Shown here: positions 8,780-17,932 of the stretch, in pieces | Layout: each line of letters starts with the position of its first letter | How positions within the stretch are numbered: position 1 is the first letter of the stretch | Origin: Halanaerobiaceae bacterium | GTDB taxonomy: Bacteria > Bacillota > Halanaerobiia > Halanaerobiales > Halarsenatibacteraceae | Assembly: GCA_003553485.1 (NCBI GenBank) | Contig: PWEJ01000110.1 | Coordinates: 1-38,916, forward strand | DNA: 38,916 nt | Reading direction: 5' to 3' | Notes under the pieces: model-generated | What the model was told of the DNA's origin: nothing | The model's database searches: none | Seen by the model: only the letters and a program-made list of their open reading frames with translations | Translations under genes and position numbers: made by a program

Positions 8780-9442
8780 ATGTCAAAAGTAGTTAGCCTA
8801 ACTGAAATAATGGCAGAAATAGAATCGGGCCAGACAGTAATGATAGGGGGATTTTTAGCTGTAGGCACCCCGGAGAGCTTCATCACCGGGATGCTGGAAA
8901 AAGAGGTTACAAATTTAAAGATTATTGCTAATGAAACCAGTTATCCTGACCAGGGTATCGGCCGGCTGGTGGCAGCCAGGCAGGTTGATAAGGTCACAGT
9001 ATCTCATATAGGCACCAATCCTGAGACGGGCAAGCAGTTTAATAGTGGAAAGCTTGAAGTTGAACTGGTTCCACAGGGCACATTAGTTGAGAGGATTAGA
9101 GCTGCCGGGGCCGGGCTTGGCGGCATCTTAACTTCTGTAGGAATTGGCACCAGGGTAGCTGAAGGTAAAGAGGTTTTAGAGATAGAGGGAGAGAAATATT
9201 TATTGGAACTACCATTGGAGGCAGAAATAGCCTTATTAAAGGCTTGGAAGGCCGATAAAAAGGGTAATCTCGTCTATCGGAAGGCCGCCCGTAACTTTAA
9301 CCCTATTATGGCCACGGCAGCCTCCAGGGTCTTAGTTGAAGTAGATGAGCTGGTAGAGGTTGGAGATATTGACCCGGACCAGGTACATACTCCTGGTAAC
9401 TTTGTTGATAAAGTCTATGTCAGGGGGGAAAGCAATGAATAA
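8780..9442 (+). CDS. atoD: CoA-transferase subunit A (AtoD/CtfA-like)
   Basis: Alpha subunit of a family I 3-oxoacid/acyl-CoA:acetate CoA-transferase, 220 aa. The start at 8780 (MSKVVSLTE) is set by TAGGAGGTGG just upstream; an in-frame ATG at 8750 has no ribosome site. Family I features include the early glycine-rich MIGGFLAVGTPESF segment and GAGLGGILTSVGIGT. The enzyme moves CoA between acetate, butyrate or acetoacetate in the cytoplasm. The stop overlaps the next start by 8 nt, as usual for A/B pairs. Exact acyl specificity cannot be told. It lies 74 nt after the efflux operon on the same strand and may or may not be cotranscribed. Confidence 0.9.
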   Translation: MSKVVSLTEIMAEIESGQTVMIGGFLAVGTPESFITGMLEKEVTNLKIIANETSYPDQGIGRLVAARQVDKVTVSHIGTNPETGKQFNSGKLEVELVPQGTLVERIRAAGAGLGGILTSVGIGTRVAEGKEVLEIEGEKYLLELPLEAEIALLKAWKADKKGNLVYRKAARNFNPIMATAASRVLVEVDELVEVGDIDPDQVHTPGNFVDKVYVRGESNE

Positions 9443-10094
9443 AGAAGAAAAAAGAAAGATTATAGCTAAAAGAGTGGCCCAGGAGTTAGAAGATGGTGAT
9501 GTTGTAAATCTTGGAATTGGTATCCCAACTAAAGTTGCTGATTACATACCTGCAGGCATAGATATTACCCTTCATTCAGAAAACGGTTTTGTCGGCCTGG
9601 GTACTGCCCCTGAACCAGGAGAGGAAGATGAAAATTTGATTAATGCCGGCGGAGAGCCAGTCACCATTAACCCTGGCGGAGCCTTTATGAACAGTGCTGA
9701 TTCCTTTGTTCTGGTGCGGGGCGGTCATCTAGATGTCACCGTTCTGGGGACATTGCAGGTAGATGAACAGGGGAATATAGCTAACTGGATGATTCCTGGT
9801 AAGTTTGTCCCTGGTATGGGAGGTGCCATGGATTTAATTGTAGGAGCTAAAAAGGTAATTGTGGCTACAGAACATACCATTAAAGGAGAAAAGCCCAAAA
9901 TTTTAAAAGAGTGTACCCTGCCCTTAAGTGGTAAAGGTGAAGTTGATCTGATAGTGACTGAGATGGCGGTCATAGATGTAAGTGATAGGGGATTGATTTT
10001 ACGAGAATACAATCCAGAGTTTGAAATTGAATACATTAAAGAGATGACAGAGGCTGATTTAAAGGTCAGTACTGAGCTTGCAGAAATGGTTTAA
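9435..10094 (+). CDS. atoA: CoA-transferase subunit B (AtoA/CtfB-like)
   Basis: Beta (catalytic) subunit, 219 aa, starting at the ATG at 9435 behind CAGGGGGGAAAGC. The HSENGFVGLG segment holds the catalytic glutamate that forms the gamma-glutamyl-CoA thioester intermediate in family I enzymes. The start NLGIGIPTKVADYIP and the NPGGAFMNSADSF region are also typical. It pairs with the upstream alpha subunit, translationally coupled through an 8-nt overlap. Likely roles are interconversion of acetate/acetyl-CoA with butyrate or acetoacetate derivatives. Confidence 0.92.
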   Translation: MNKEEKRKIIAKRVAQELEDGDVVNLGIGIPTKVADYIPAGIDITLHSENGFVGLGTAPEPGEEDENLINAGGEPVTINPGGAFMNSADSFVLVRGGHLDVTVLGTLQVDEQGNIANWMIPGKFVPGMGGAMDLIVGAKKVIVATEHTIKGEKPKILKECTLPLSGKGEVDLIVTEMAVIDVSDRGLILREYNPEFEIEYIKEMTEADLKVSTELAEMV

Positions 10095-10131
10095 GTAATT
10101 AACTTTTATTTGCTATCCTCCTGCAAAAACT

Positions 10132-10173
10132 AACTATTTATGATACAATAGTGATGGTTAACCACAAATAGTT
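10132..10173 (+). promoter_or_regulatory. Extended -10 promoter with nested palindromes before the APC-UspA gene
   Basis: TGATACAAT (10141-10149) fits an extended -10 box; I see no good -35. The perfect palindrome TGGTTAACCA (10155-10164) covers the expected start. Both are enclosed by an 8-nt inverted repeat, AACTATTT (10132-10139) and AAATAGTT (10166-10173). Operator function is inferred from the symmetry only. Confidence 0.4.
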
Positions 10174-10220
10174 TAAGTTGTCTATTAAATTTACTAGTTT
10201 TTAAAATATAGGAGGTAACT

Positions 10221-10934
10221 ATGTCTGATAATCCAAGTCAAGACTTTCAATCATCAGGAGAATTAGCAAAAGAACTGGGCTTAAAAGAAGCTTTAACAAT
10301 AGGTGTTGGGACAATGGTTGGTGCAGGTATCTTTGTCCTGCCCAGATATGCTATTGAAATGGTAGGCCCTGGAGCTATTTTTACGTATATTTTAGCAGGG
10401 CTTATCTGTATTATAACAGCTAGCAGCATAGCAGAACTAGCAACGGGAATGCCGAAAAGTGGTGGAACCTATTCCTTTTTATCCAGATCATTAGGAAAAT
10501 TTGCCGGGACTATTTCTGGGTTATCCCTCTGGTTAAGCTTAACATTTGCTGTTTCCTTTTATTTATTAGGGTTTGGAGAATATTTAGCATTATTTATTCC
10601 AGTAAATGATACCATTCTGGCTTTAATCGCAGGAATATTTTTTACTTACATTAACTATATAGGAGCTAAAGAGACCGGAAAAACCCAGAATATAAATGTT
10701 GTAGATGGAATTATTTCTCAGACAAAAGAGGAAGATTATGAACTTATGATTGTTGGAGCTTCTAAAGAGTGGAGATTTAAAAACCTCTTATTTGGTTCAA
10801 TACCAGATTTAGTAGCTGAAGAAACCAACTGTTCTGTATTAATGGTTCGTCAGTATGGTTCCCAGCTTGAACTTGCTGAGACAGATTTGGAAGTTGATTT
10901 CGACGAGACTGATGAAAGCCCTGCGAAATTATAA
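10221..10934 (+). CDS. APC-family permease fused to UspA-like domain, with the middle deleted
   Basis: A 237-aa protein with a TAGGAGG site upstream of the ATG. Residues 1 to about 155 are the first helices of an amino acid-polyamine-cation permease (TIGVGTMVGAGIFVLP, then IAELATGMPKSGGTYSFLSR, and later YINYIGAKETGKTQNINV). From about residue 158 the sequence jumps to the end of a universal stress protein domain (EEDYELMIVGASKEW, then LLFGSIPDLVAEETNCSVLMV). Full APC-UspA fusions are expected to be about 600-750 aa with 12 helices; here the rest of the permease and the first part of the UspA domain are absent, yet the frame is open. It is probably a remnant of an in-frame deletion and unlikely to transport. 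It precedes trkA by 55 nt. Confidence 0.75.
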   Translation: MSDNPSQDFQSSGELAKELGLKEALTIGVGTMVGAGIFVLPRYAIEMVGPGAIFTYILAGLICIITASSIAELATGMPKSGGTYSFLSRSLGKFAGTISGLSLWLSLTFAVSFYLLGFGEYLALFIPVNDTILALIAGIFFTYINYIGAKETGKTQNINVVDGIISQTKEEDYELMIVGASKEWRFKNLLFGSIPDLVAEETNCSVLMVRQYGSQLELAETDLEVDFDETDESPAKL

Positions 10935-10989
10935 CTAGAGAAAAAATTAAAACTTAACTTTATGATATATCTGTAAAGGAGGCAGGCTC

Positions 10990-11637
10990 TTGAAGCAATT
11001 TGTAGTTATTGGTCTGGGAAGATTTGGTTCCAGTGTAGCTGCTAAGTTAGCCCAAAATGATAATGAGGTTTTAGCTATTGACCTTTGTGAAGACTGTGTG
11101 GATAGGATGAAAAATTTGGTTACCCAGGCTATTGAAGCTGATGCCACCAACAAAGAAGTGCTGGAATCTTTAGGGGTAGGAAATTTTGATGTAGCAGTTG
11201 TTAGTATTGGTGATGATAAACACTCCAGTATTTTAACCACTTTATTACTTAAAGAAATGGGTGTTCCTAAGGTGGTTTCTAAAGCAGTCAGTGAATTGCA
11301 TGGAAAAATATTAAGTAAAGTAGGGGCTGATGAAGTTGTTTTTCCTGAAAGAGACATGGGAGAGAGAATTGCCCGGCATTTAATGACCTCAAATCTACTT
11401 GATTTTATAGAGTTCACTGACAAACACAGTATTATTGAATTAATAGCTCCTGAAGATATGGCAGGAAAAACTTTGAAGGAAATAAATTTTCGCTCCAGGT
11501 TCCAGGTTACTATCATGGCGATTAAAAGAGGTGAAGAGATTAATCTGGCTCCTGGTGGAGATGATAAAGTTTTAACCGGTGACATTTTAGTGGTTGTGGG
11601 TGAAAACGAGCACCTTGATATTCTTCAGGAAGAATGA
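10990..11637 (+). CDS. ktrA: Potassium uptake regulatory subunit TrkA/KtrA (RCK domain)
   Basis: Cytoplasmic nucleotide-binding gating ring of a Ktr/Trk potassium channel-transporter, 215 aa. It starts at TTG 10990 with AAAGGAGG 7 nt upstream. The Rossmann RCK-N domain begins VIGLGRFGSSVA, with an acidic strand end (EVLAIDLCED). The RCK-C (TrkA-C) domain occupies about residues 135-215. One RCK-N/RCK-C pair is the KtrA form; the long TrkA has two. The membrane partner follows after 25 nt. In a salt-in halophile potassium uptake should be important. Confidence 0.93.
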   Translation: MKQFVVIGLGRFGSSVAAKLAQNDNEVLAIDLCEDCVDRMKNLVTQAIEADATNKEVLESLGVGNFDVAVVSIGDDKHSSILTTLLLKEMGVPKVVSKAVSELHGKILSKVGADEVVFPERDMGERIARHLMTSNLLDFIEFTDKHSIIELIAPEDMAGKTLKEINFRSRFQVTIMAIKRGEEINLAPGGDDKVLTGDILVVVGENEHLDILQEE

Positions 11638-11662
11638 ACTTGTTGGCAGGAGTTGTTAAGTC

Positions 11663-13019
11663 GTGAAAATATTTGGTTCTTCATCAAAAAATGCAATAGA
11701 TTTAACTCCAGCTAGAATAATTTTGTTAGGATATACAACGATAATCTTTCTGGGAACAATATTACTTTCTTTACCCATGGCTCGACAGGGGCCGGGTTCA
11801 GCTGATTTTATTGAAGCTTTATTTACCGCCACTTCGGCTGTTTGTGTTACCGGTTTAATTGTGGTAGATACGGCAACTTACTGGACTCTTTTTGGTCAGA
11901 TCACTATCTTGATTTTAATCCAGATCGGCGGTCTTGGTTTCATGACCTTATCAACGCTATCTTTTATGATTATTGGCAAAAGAATAACTTTCAGTGAGCG
12001 AGTATTAATAAAAGAAGATTTAGGACATTTAAATTATTCAGGATTAGTTAGACTGGTAAGATATGTGCTTATTTTAACCTTAAGTTTAGAAGCTATTGGT
12101 ACTCTGCTGTTATTTTTGAATTTTAGGCCTATCATGGATAATTTTAAAGCATTCTGGTATGCTTTATTTCATGCAGTCTCTGCCTTCAATAATGCTGGTT
12201 TCGATATCTTTGGTAATAGTTTAGAAGGTTTTACCACTGATATAGGTGTTAATATAACTATAATGAGTTTAATAATTTTTGGTGGCTTGGGCTTTACAGT
12301 TATCGCTGAATTTTTTAAAAAGTCCAGAAAAGTCCAGAGAAAATTTTCTTTACACACTAAATTGGTAGTATTTATGACTGTATTTTTACTATTCCTGGGG
12401 TTTTTGACTGTTTTGGGCTTGGAATATAATAATCCTGACACTCTGGGAGGACTGGATTGGCTTGGTAGAGTGACAGGGTCCTTTTTCCTGTCAGTAACCT
12501 CAAGAACAGCTGGTTTTAACACCGTGCCAACTGGTAATTTGCAAAATGGCACTTTATTTTTTGCAATTATCCTCATGTTTATAGGTGCTTCTCCCTGCTC
12601 TACTGGTGGAGGTGTAAAGACCACAACCATGGGAGTTTTTTATAACTATGTGATAACCTCAATCCGGGGAGATGAAGAGGTTTCATTTTTTTTCCAGGCG
12701 ATTAAGTTATAAAACAGTCAATCAAGCTGTAGCTATTATTTCTCTTTCAGGACTTTTAGTGGTAATAACCACCTTGATATTGTCGACTATTGAGCCCTTT
12801 TCCTTTATCGAAGTACTATTTGAATCTGTTTCAGCCTTTGCAACTGTGGGATTATCAACCGGTATCACCTCGGAACTTTCTTTTAACAGTAGAATTATGC
12901 TTATAATAACAATGTTAGCTGGAAGGATAGGCCCTCTGACCTTTTTTGTCTCTCTGGGTGACTTAAAACCTAAGAGCAAAAACATCCGTTATCCTAAAGA
13001 CGATTTGATGATAGGTTAA
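11663..13019 (+). pseudogene. ktrB: Potassium channel-transporter KtrB/TrkH with a frameshift at a T8 run
   Basis: Membrane subunit of the Ktr system. The first frame (11663-12712, 349 aa, GTG start) carries three of the four pore-filter loops (TATSAVCVTGL, HAVSAFNNAGFD, SRTAGFNTVPT). The fourth (ESVSAFATVGLSTG) lies in another frame that remains open to 13019. The shift is at eight consecutive T at 12686-12693; with seven T the frames join and give about 450 aa, the normal KtrB size. Without correction the product ends QAIKL and lacks the last pore-helix pair, so it should not conduct. Either a genuine mutation, a sequencing error in a homopolymer, or expression by slippage on the T run. It follows ktrA by 25 nt in one operon. 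Confidence 0.85.
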
Positions 13020-13095
13020 TAAGAAGAGGAATATATCTGTTTAAAGAGATTAATCAAATATTATATTATAGAAAATTTCGAAGGGAAGTGAAAAA

Positions 13096-13839
13096 ATGAA
13101 AATAGTCGTTTCAGGAAAAGGTGGAGTGGGGAAGACAACAATATCAGCCAGCCTGGCCAGGTATTTAAAGGATAAAGGATTTCAGGTTTATGCCATTGAT
13201 GCTGATCCCGATGCTAATCTGGCTCGGACTTTAGGAATAAAAGATGATGTAAAACCCTTAGTCGAGTTAGAAGAAGTTATTGAGGAGAAGGTGGGGAAAA
13301 AGGGTAGCTTTTATAGCTTAAATCCCAATGTTGATAGTGTGGTGGAGGATTATTCTCTGCTCCATGATGGCATCAGATTTTTAAGGATGGGTGGCGTAAA
13401 AAAGGCTAGTTCAGGATGTTACTGCCCGGAAAACAGTTTCCTCAATTCCATTATGCGCAGTCTGGTATTTTCTCGAGATGAAGCTGTTATCCTGGATATG
13501 GGAGCTGGAATTGAGCACCTTACCCGGGGAACCTCTGCCGGCATGGATGTGATGTTGATCGTCTGTGAACCCAGCAAAGTAAGTCTTGATACCGCCAGAA
13601 CCATTGAAAACCTGGCTAAAGAAGGTGGAGTTAATAAAATTAAGTTTATAGCCAATAAAGTTCGCAGTGCCAAGGAAGAGGAGTTTTTACGTAATAATTT
13701 CACCGAAGAGGAACTCCTGGGTATAATCCCCTATAGTGAAGAGCTTGTACTGGAGGGTATATCTTCAGAGGATGACGGCAGTTTATTAACAGCTGAAGTA
13801 GCAGAACTGATGGCTAAATTAGATCTGGATGATATTTAA
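13096..13839 (+). CDS. cooC: CODH nickel-insertion ATPase CooC
   Basis: A 247-aa MinD/SIMIBI-class ATPase that helps insert nickel into carbon monoxide dehydrogenase. It begins with a deviant Walker A loop (GKGGVGKTT, about residues 7-15), followed by AIDADPDANLARTLG. The Cys-x-Cys in SGCYCPEN (about residue 112) is the metal-binding dimer motif characteristic of CooC. AAGGGAAG lies 6-8 nt before the ATG. It converges on the CODH operon (13924-17703, minus strand) and is separated from it by a hairpin at 13866-13888, so cooC has its own promoter. Confidence 0.93.
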   Translation: MKIVVSGKGGVGKTTISASLARYLKDKGFQVYAIDADPDANLARTLGIKDDVKPLVELEEVIEEKVGKKGSFYSLNPNVDSVVEDYSLLHDGIRFLRMGGVKKASSGCYCPENSFLNSIMRSLVFSRDEAVILDMGAGIEHLTRGTSAGMDVMLIVCEPSKVSLDTARTIENLAKEGGVNKIKFIANKVRSAKEEEFLRNNFTEEELLGIIPYSEELVLEGISSEDDGSLLTAEVAELMAKLDLDDI

Positions 13840-13865
13840 GCTCTTAATTCAGCAAATATAAGAAA

Positions 13866-13888
13866 CCGGCCTCATTTAATGAGGCCGG
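13866..13888. terminator. Bidirectional hairpin between cooC and the CODH operon
   Basis: CCGGCCTCATT (13866-13876) is followed by its perfect complement at 13878-13888, giving a GC-rich hairpin with a small loop. It lies between converging genes. Flanking T runs are poor on both sides, so termination strength is uncertain. Confidence 0.6.
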
Positions 13889-13923
13889 CTTAAAGCTGAT
13901 TGGGTTATGCCTTGGTTATGCAG

Positions 13924-15186
13924 TTAGATAAAGCTGGTTAAATAGCTATTATTGAAGTCACTATTTAAGAGTTTATCCTTTAAGTCTTTAACATTGGTCT
14001 TTTTCTTAAGCAGTGATAAAAATATTCCTGAAGCAGAGATATCACCCAGGAGCACAAAGCCCACAATTCTGTCCTCCTGCAGATAAATCTTTCTGAGATA
14101 GCCCTCACCTTCTTTTTTTAAAACTTCTCCATTAAGCTCTCCCACTACCATCAATTTAAAATTTAGCTCCTTTAATGAATTCATGCTTAACATAGGCTGA
14201 TATTGCTGTTCCTGGCCAAGCATATTAAGCGCTGCTGTTCTACCGTGATTAACTGCAACTGGATGGAGACCGTGAGATTTTAATTCTCCGCTGAAAAAAT
14301 CTCTGGTTAGAGCTACATCCCCGGCAGCATAGATATGGTCAAAATTCGTCTCAAGTCGGCTGTTTACCGGAATACCCCAGTCGGTTTTTATGCTGGTACC
14401 ATCCAAAAACTCGATATTGGGTTTAACCCCGGTGGCAGCGATATAGATATCTCCCTGCAAGATTTGGCCTGAAGTTGTCTTTAAGCCGGTGATTTCTTCT
14501 TCCCCGAGGAATTCATTGCCTTCAGTATTGAGCAGCACATTAACCCCCTGAGACTCAAGATCTTTCACCACATAACTGGCTGTTTCTTTATCCAATAGCC
14601 GGGGCATTATCCAGCCGCGCCTATTTAATACCGAAGGCTTAATACCTAATTGAGCCAGGCAGAGAGCGATTTCCACCCCGATAAAACCTCCTCCCACTAT
14701 AATAGCCTGAGCTTCCTGTCCTTTTTCTTGGGCCAGGGCTTTAATTTTTTCAGTAGAAGAGAGGTTTTTAAAATTTAAAAGCCCTGGTTTATCGTGTCCG
14801 GTTATCACGCTGGAAATATGCAATGAGCTACCTGAAGCTATTAATAATTTATCGAAGTGATAATTGGAGTGCCTGGAGGTAAGAATATTATTCTCGGGAT
14901 CAAGCTCAATAACTGGTTCATTACGGTGTTCAACTACATGATACTTCTCAGCAAAATTTCGCCCCTTCCAAAAAAGAATATCCTCTTCGTCCTGTAAGAG
15001 GTATTCACCTAAAGCAGCAGGAGAATAGGGGGGAGAGTCCTCAGCTGAATAGAGGTGAATCTCCCCAGCAAAATTATTAGCTCGTAGGGTTTCTACCGCT
15101 GATACTCCAGCAGGTCCAGCTCCGATAATATGAATTTTTTCTTTGTCATCTGACAGCTTTGTAGATCGAGATCTATTTAAACTCAT
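13924..15186 (-). CDS. FAD/NAD-dependent oxidoreductase of the CODH operon
   Basis: A 420-aa flavoprotein of the NADH oxidase/rubredoxin reductase-like class. An N-terminal FAD fold (IHIIGAGPAGVSAVETL) is followed by a central NAD(P)H fold (AIIVGGGFIGVEIALCLAQ), the ATG motif (AATGVKPNIEFL) and the second FAD motif (HIYAAGDVALT). Its ATG overlaps the end of cooS by 4 nt, so the two are translationally coupled. A CooF-CooS-flavoprotein operon is a known arrangement in anaerobic bacteria that couples CO oxidation to NAD(P)H through the ferredoxin-like CooF. That role is inferred here from order and family. NADH versus NADPH preference is not readable. Confidence 0.88.
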   Translation of the reverse strand: MSLNRSRSTKLSDDKEKIHIIGAGPAGVSAVETLRANNFAGEIHLYSAEDSPPYSPAALGEYLLQDEEDILFWKGRNFAEKYHVVEHRNEPVIELDPENNILTSRHSNYHFDKLLIASGSSLHISSVITGHDKPGLLNFKNLSSTEKIKALAQEKGQEAQAIIVGGGFIGVEIALCLAQLGIKPSVLNRRGWIMPRLLDKETASYVVKDLESQGVNVLLNTEGNEFLGEEEITGLKTTSGQILQGDIYIAATGVKPNIEFLDGTSIKTDWGIPVNSRLETNFDHIYAAGDVALTRDFFSGELKSHGLHPVAVNHGRTAALNMLGQEQQYQPMLSMNSLKELNFKLMVVGELNGEVLKKEGEGYLRKIYLQEDRIVGFVLLGDISASGIFLSLLKKKTNVKDLKDKLLNSDFNNSYLTSFI

Positions 15187-17063
15187 ATCCCTAAAGCTTT
15201 CCTTTTATCTGCAATATGATTGATGATAAGCTCTGCTGCTTTTTGGGGGTCAGGCTCCACAGCAAAACTAGCTCCTACTATCTCCTGCAATTCAGAGCTT
15301 AAGAGGTTAACTACCTGCTGGCTGCCAAAAATCTTTGGCGGTGGACCTAAGACCGTGTAGACTCCAGAGGCGACAAAATAACTTCCGATGGTAACAGCTT
15401 TTTGAGAATACCATTCAGGAGCTGCTCCAGCTACTGGAAGTTGGTGGATGCCTACACCTAATTCTTTGGCCAGAGCACCCAGCAGCACTAAAATTCTGGA
15501 ACAGTCGACACAGGAGCCCATATGGAGAATTGGAGGCAGGTTTAAAGACTCTAGAACCGGGCGCAAACCTGGACCGGCCAGTTCACTGGCTTCAGGCTGT
15601 AGAAGGCCGGCTTTGCCTGAGGCTACAGCAGCACAACCAGTTTCTACCAGCAGAATATCATTTTTAATAAGTTCTCTGGCCAGGATCAGATGACCTTTAT
15701 CCTGTTTGATTTTAGGGTTGTTACAGCCAACTATCCCAACAGCTCCCTTTATTTGACCTTCTTTAATAGCCTCTAAAAGAGGTTCAGGACTGCCGCCAAG
15801 AGCCTGCAAAATTGCCTCCACAGAGAAACCAGCTGTCACTGGGGTGGCTTCACCAGGCAGGCTGACTCGGTCAGGATTTCTTTCTGGATAATTAGCTATA
15901 GCCCTTCTTATTATTTGTCGGGCAGTCTCCAGAGCGGTTTCAGGATGGAATTCTAGATGAGTAGCTCCTGGTATTTTTGACTTGCTGCTGGTGGTGATGA
16001 TCTCAGTGTGATAACAGTCAGCACTTTCAACCAGAGTAGGGAAGATACATTGATAATCAATAACAGTAGCTTCAACAGCCCCTGTAGCCAGCGCTAGTTC
16101 CTGGTCCAGCATGTTACCGGCCATGGGAATGCCCTGGCGCAGGAGTATCTCATTACCAGTACAGCAAAGTCCAACAATATTAATTCCCTTTGCTCCAGCA
16201 TCACGGGCCTGCTGTTTTAATTCTTCTTCTGCAGTGGCCTTGAGTATCATTTCTGATAATATAGAGTTATGTCCATGAACAATAATATTTACCATATCTT
16301 CTTCTATTACCGCTAGATTTATATTGCTTTCATTTATCTCCGGGGTGCCAAACATAACATCTCCCAGTTCAGTGGCCAGCATAGAACCTCCCCAGCCGTC
16401 GCCTAAGGCTGTCCTCAGGCCATGAAGTAACATGTTAGCTGCAGAGGCACCTACTCCCATATGAGTTCGGTGCATGGCTTCAACTATATCTCTATCGATG
16501 CTGCGGGGACTTATGCCTGCTTCCTCCCAGAGTTTAAGGGTTGCTTCCGGTGCTCTAGCGGTGAAACTTAAAGATTGAGAGCGAGTGCCAAATTCATCTA
16601 ACATTTTTTCTGCTAATTCAGCAGCAACTTCAAGGTCGGGTTTATCGGCGGAGTCAATGTTATAGATTTCAGCCAATCTTTTTAGCTTAGCACTATCGGT
16701 TATTTTATAACCGGGACTATCATTTTGAGCCATCTTATGGAAGGTCTCTAGTACTTCTCGGCCGTGGTCGGAGTGAGAAGCAGCACCGGCAGTAATGTCA
16801 GCTAAAAGATTACGAGCAACAATGAGGTCAGCATCAGCCCCACAAACACCTCGCCGGGGTCCTTCCTCAAAGGGGTCGGCCTGGCAGGGGCCCATAGAAC
16901 AGCGATTACAGCAGACACCAGTCTGGCCAAAGCCACATTGAGGCTGCTGAGCCAGTAATCTATCCCAGGCCGTCTCAAGGCCATCTTGATTGGCCTTATT
17001 TAAAGCAGCTTGAGAGAGTTTGTCTTCAGTTAAATCTTCTGGACGATTTTCTTTAAATTGCAT
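15183..17063 (-). CDS. cooS: Ni-dependent carbon monoxide dehydrogenase catalytic subunit CooS
   Basis: Cytoplasmic CODH, CO + H2O to CO2 + 2 e- + 2 H+, 626 aa, typical length. All metal ligands are visible. The N-terminal pattern has Cys 43 and 51 (D-cluster) plus 52, 55, 60 and 74 (B-cluster). C-cluster ligands are the His in VHGHNSI and the cysteines in GLCCTGNE, DYQCIFPT, VGCNNPK, ETGCAAVASG and MGSCVDCSR. A QKA lysine near the C-terminus corresponds to the acid-base region. This is the monofunctional CooS type, not the acetyl-CoA synthase-associated AcsA. cooF lies 4 nt upstream, the FAD/NAD oxidoreductase overlaps downstream, and cooC is nearby. Confidence 0.97.
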   Translation of the reverse strand: MQFKENRPEDLTEDKLSQAALNKANQDGLETAWDRLLAQQPQCGFGQTGVCCNRCSMGPCQADPFEEGPRRGVCGADADLIVARNLLADITAGAASHSDHGREVLETFHKMAQNDSPGYKITDSAKLKRLAEIYNIDSADKPDLEVAAELAEKMLDEFGTRSQSLSFTARAPEATLKLWEEAGISPRSIDRDIVEAMHRTHMGVGASAANMLLHGLRTALGDGWGGSMLATELGDVMFGTPEINESNINLAVIEEDMVNIIVHGHNSILSEMILKATAEEELKQQARDAGAKGINIVGLCCTGNEILLRQGIPMAGNMLDQELALATGAVEATVIDYQCIFPTLVESADCYHTEIITTSSKSKIPGATHLEFHPETALETARQIIRRAIANYPERNPDRVSLPGEATPVTAGFSVEAILQALGGSPEPLLEAIKEGQIKGAVGIVGCNNPKIKQDKGHLILARELIKNDILLVETGCAAVASGKAGLLQPEASELAGPGLRPVLESLNLPPILHMGSCVDCSRILVLLGALAKELGVGIHQLPVAGAAPEWYSQKAVTIGSYFVASGVYTVLGPPPKIFGSQQVVNLLSSELQEIVGASFAVEPDPQKAAELIINHIADKRKALGI

Positions 17064-17067
17064 TTAT

Positions 17068-17703
17068 TTATTCCTCCTTATTTTTTTCGCCTTGACTGGC
17101 TGGCAAAGGCCCCATTAGAGCCATTCTGTGTTGAATCTCCTGAAAAGCTCTGATATTAGCAGGTATAGCCTGGCTGGACTCACCGGCTGTTTCTAGAGTG
17201 GTTGCTATAGCTAATTTTTCTCTTCCTGCTGAGGAAATTTTGTTGATATCATCATATATGAGAGCTTCAGTGCGACAGGCAGCAGCACAGGCCGGAATTT
17301 TTCCTTGCTTTAGTCTCTCCAGACAGTCATCACACTTATAAGCTGAAGGTCCTTTTTGCTCCTCTAATTCCGGGAAATCAATAGCACTATAGGGACAGAC
17401 CATGGCACACATACCGCAGGATATACATCTTTCTCCCTGGACTAGGACAGAGTCAGTCTGTTCATCCCGATAAATAGCTCCTGTGGGACAGATATTATGA
17501 CAGGGGGCTGGTTTGCAGTGGCGACAACGGGCGGGGAAAGTGAGATAATCGATCCCCAATTTGACCTCCAGACGAGGAGGGGCTAAATTTTTAGCTGTCA
17601 GGGCTGATATTATATTACTATAACTGGAATGCTCAAGCACACAGGCTAATTCACAGTGGCGACAGCCCACACAGCGTTTGATATTAACATATACTGTTTT
17701 CAT
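17068..17703 (-). CDS. cooF: CooF-like polyferredoxin, electron carrier of CODH
   Basis: A 211-aa iron-sulfur protein with four [4Fe-4S]-type cysteine sets: CVGCRHCELAC (about residue 12), CRHCKPAPCHNICP, CISCGMCAMVCP, and CDDC with a later CAAAC. This is the CooF/HycB/DMSO-reductase B arrangement. It should take electrons from the CooS B/D clusters and pass them to the downstream FAD/NAD oxidoreductase or other acceptors. Ribosome site CTAGGAGGT is 6 nt before the ATG. First gene of the CODH operon, divergent from the ferredoxin at 17933. A palindrome ACTTCTTGAAGT at 17757-17768 in the shared upstream region could be a regulator site; that is speculative. Confidence 0.93.
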   Translation of the reverse strand: MKTVYVNIKRCVGCRHCELACVLEHSSYSNIISALTAKNLAPPRLEVKLGIDYLTFPARCRHCKPAPCHNICPTGAIYRDEQTDSVLVQGERCISCGMCAMVCPYSAIDFPELEEQKGPSAYKCDDCLERLKQGKIPACAAACRTEALIYDDINKISSAGREKLAIATTLETAGESSQAIPANIRAFQEIQHRMALMGPLPASQGEKNKEE

Positions 17704-17932
17704 AAGATACCTCCTAGCTTTTTACTTAACAGGACTGAATTTTTATGTTAATAATAACTTCTTGAAGTAATAATAATCTCCTGCGTAAAAATATTCCGAA
17801 AATAAATTAGATAACGAAAATTTAATGTTTGCAGGAATGGAGATATTTTAGTAGAATATAATAGTAATAGAGGTTAATTATAAACTTCACAAAAGAACTA
17901 AGGATTAAAAAATAGAGGAGGTGCTGAACTAG

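Noticed and set aside
9360-9434. Longer start for CoA-transferase subunit B
   Set aside because: The upstream extension lies inside subunit A and lacks a ribosome site, whereas the ATG at 9435 has GGGGGG close by and family-typical N-terminus.
12672-13019. A separate small membrane protein gene
   Set aside because: Its sequence is the C-terminal part of KtrB including the fourth pore loop, and it has no ribosome site of its own.
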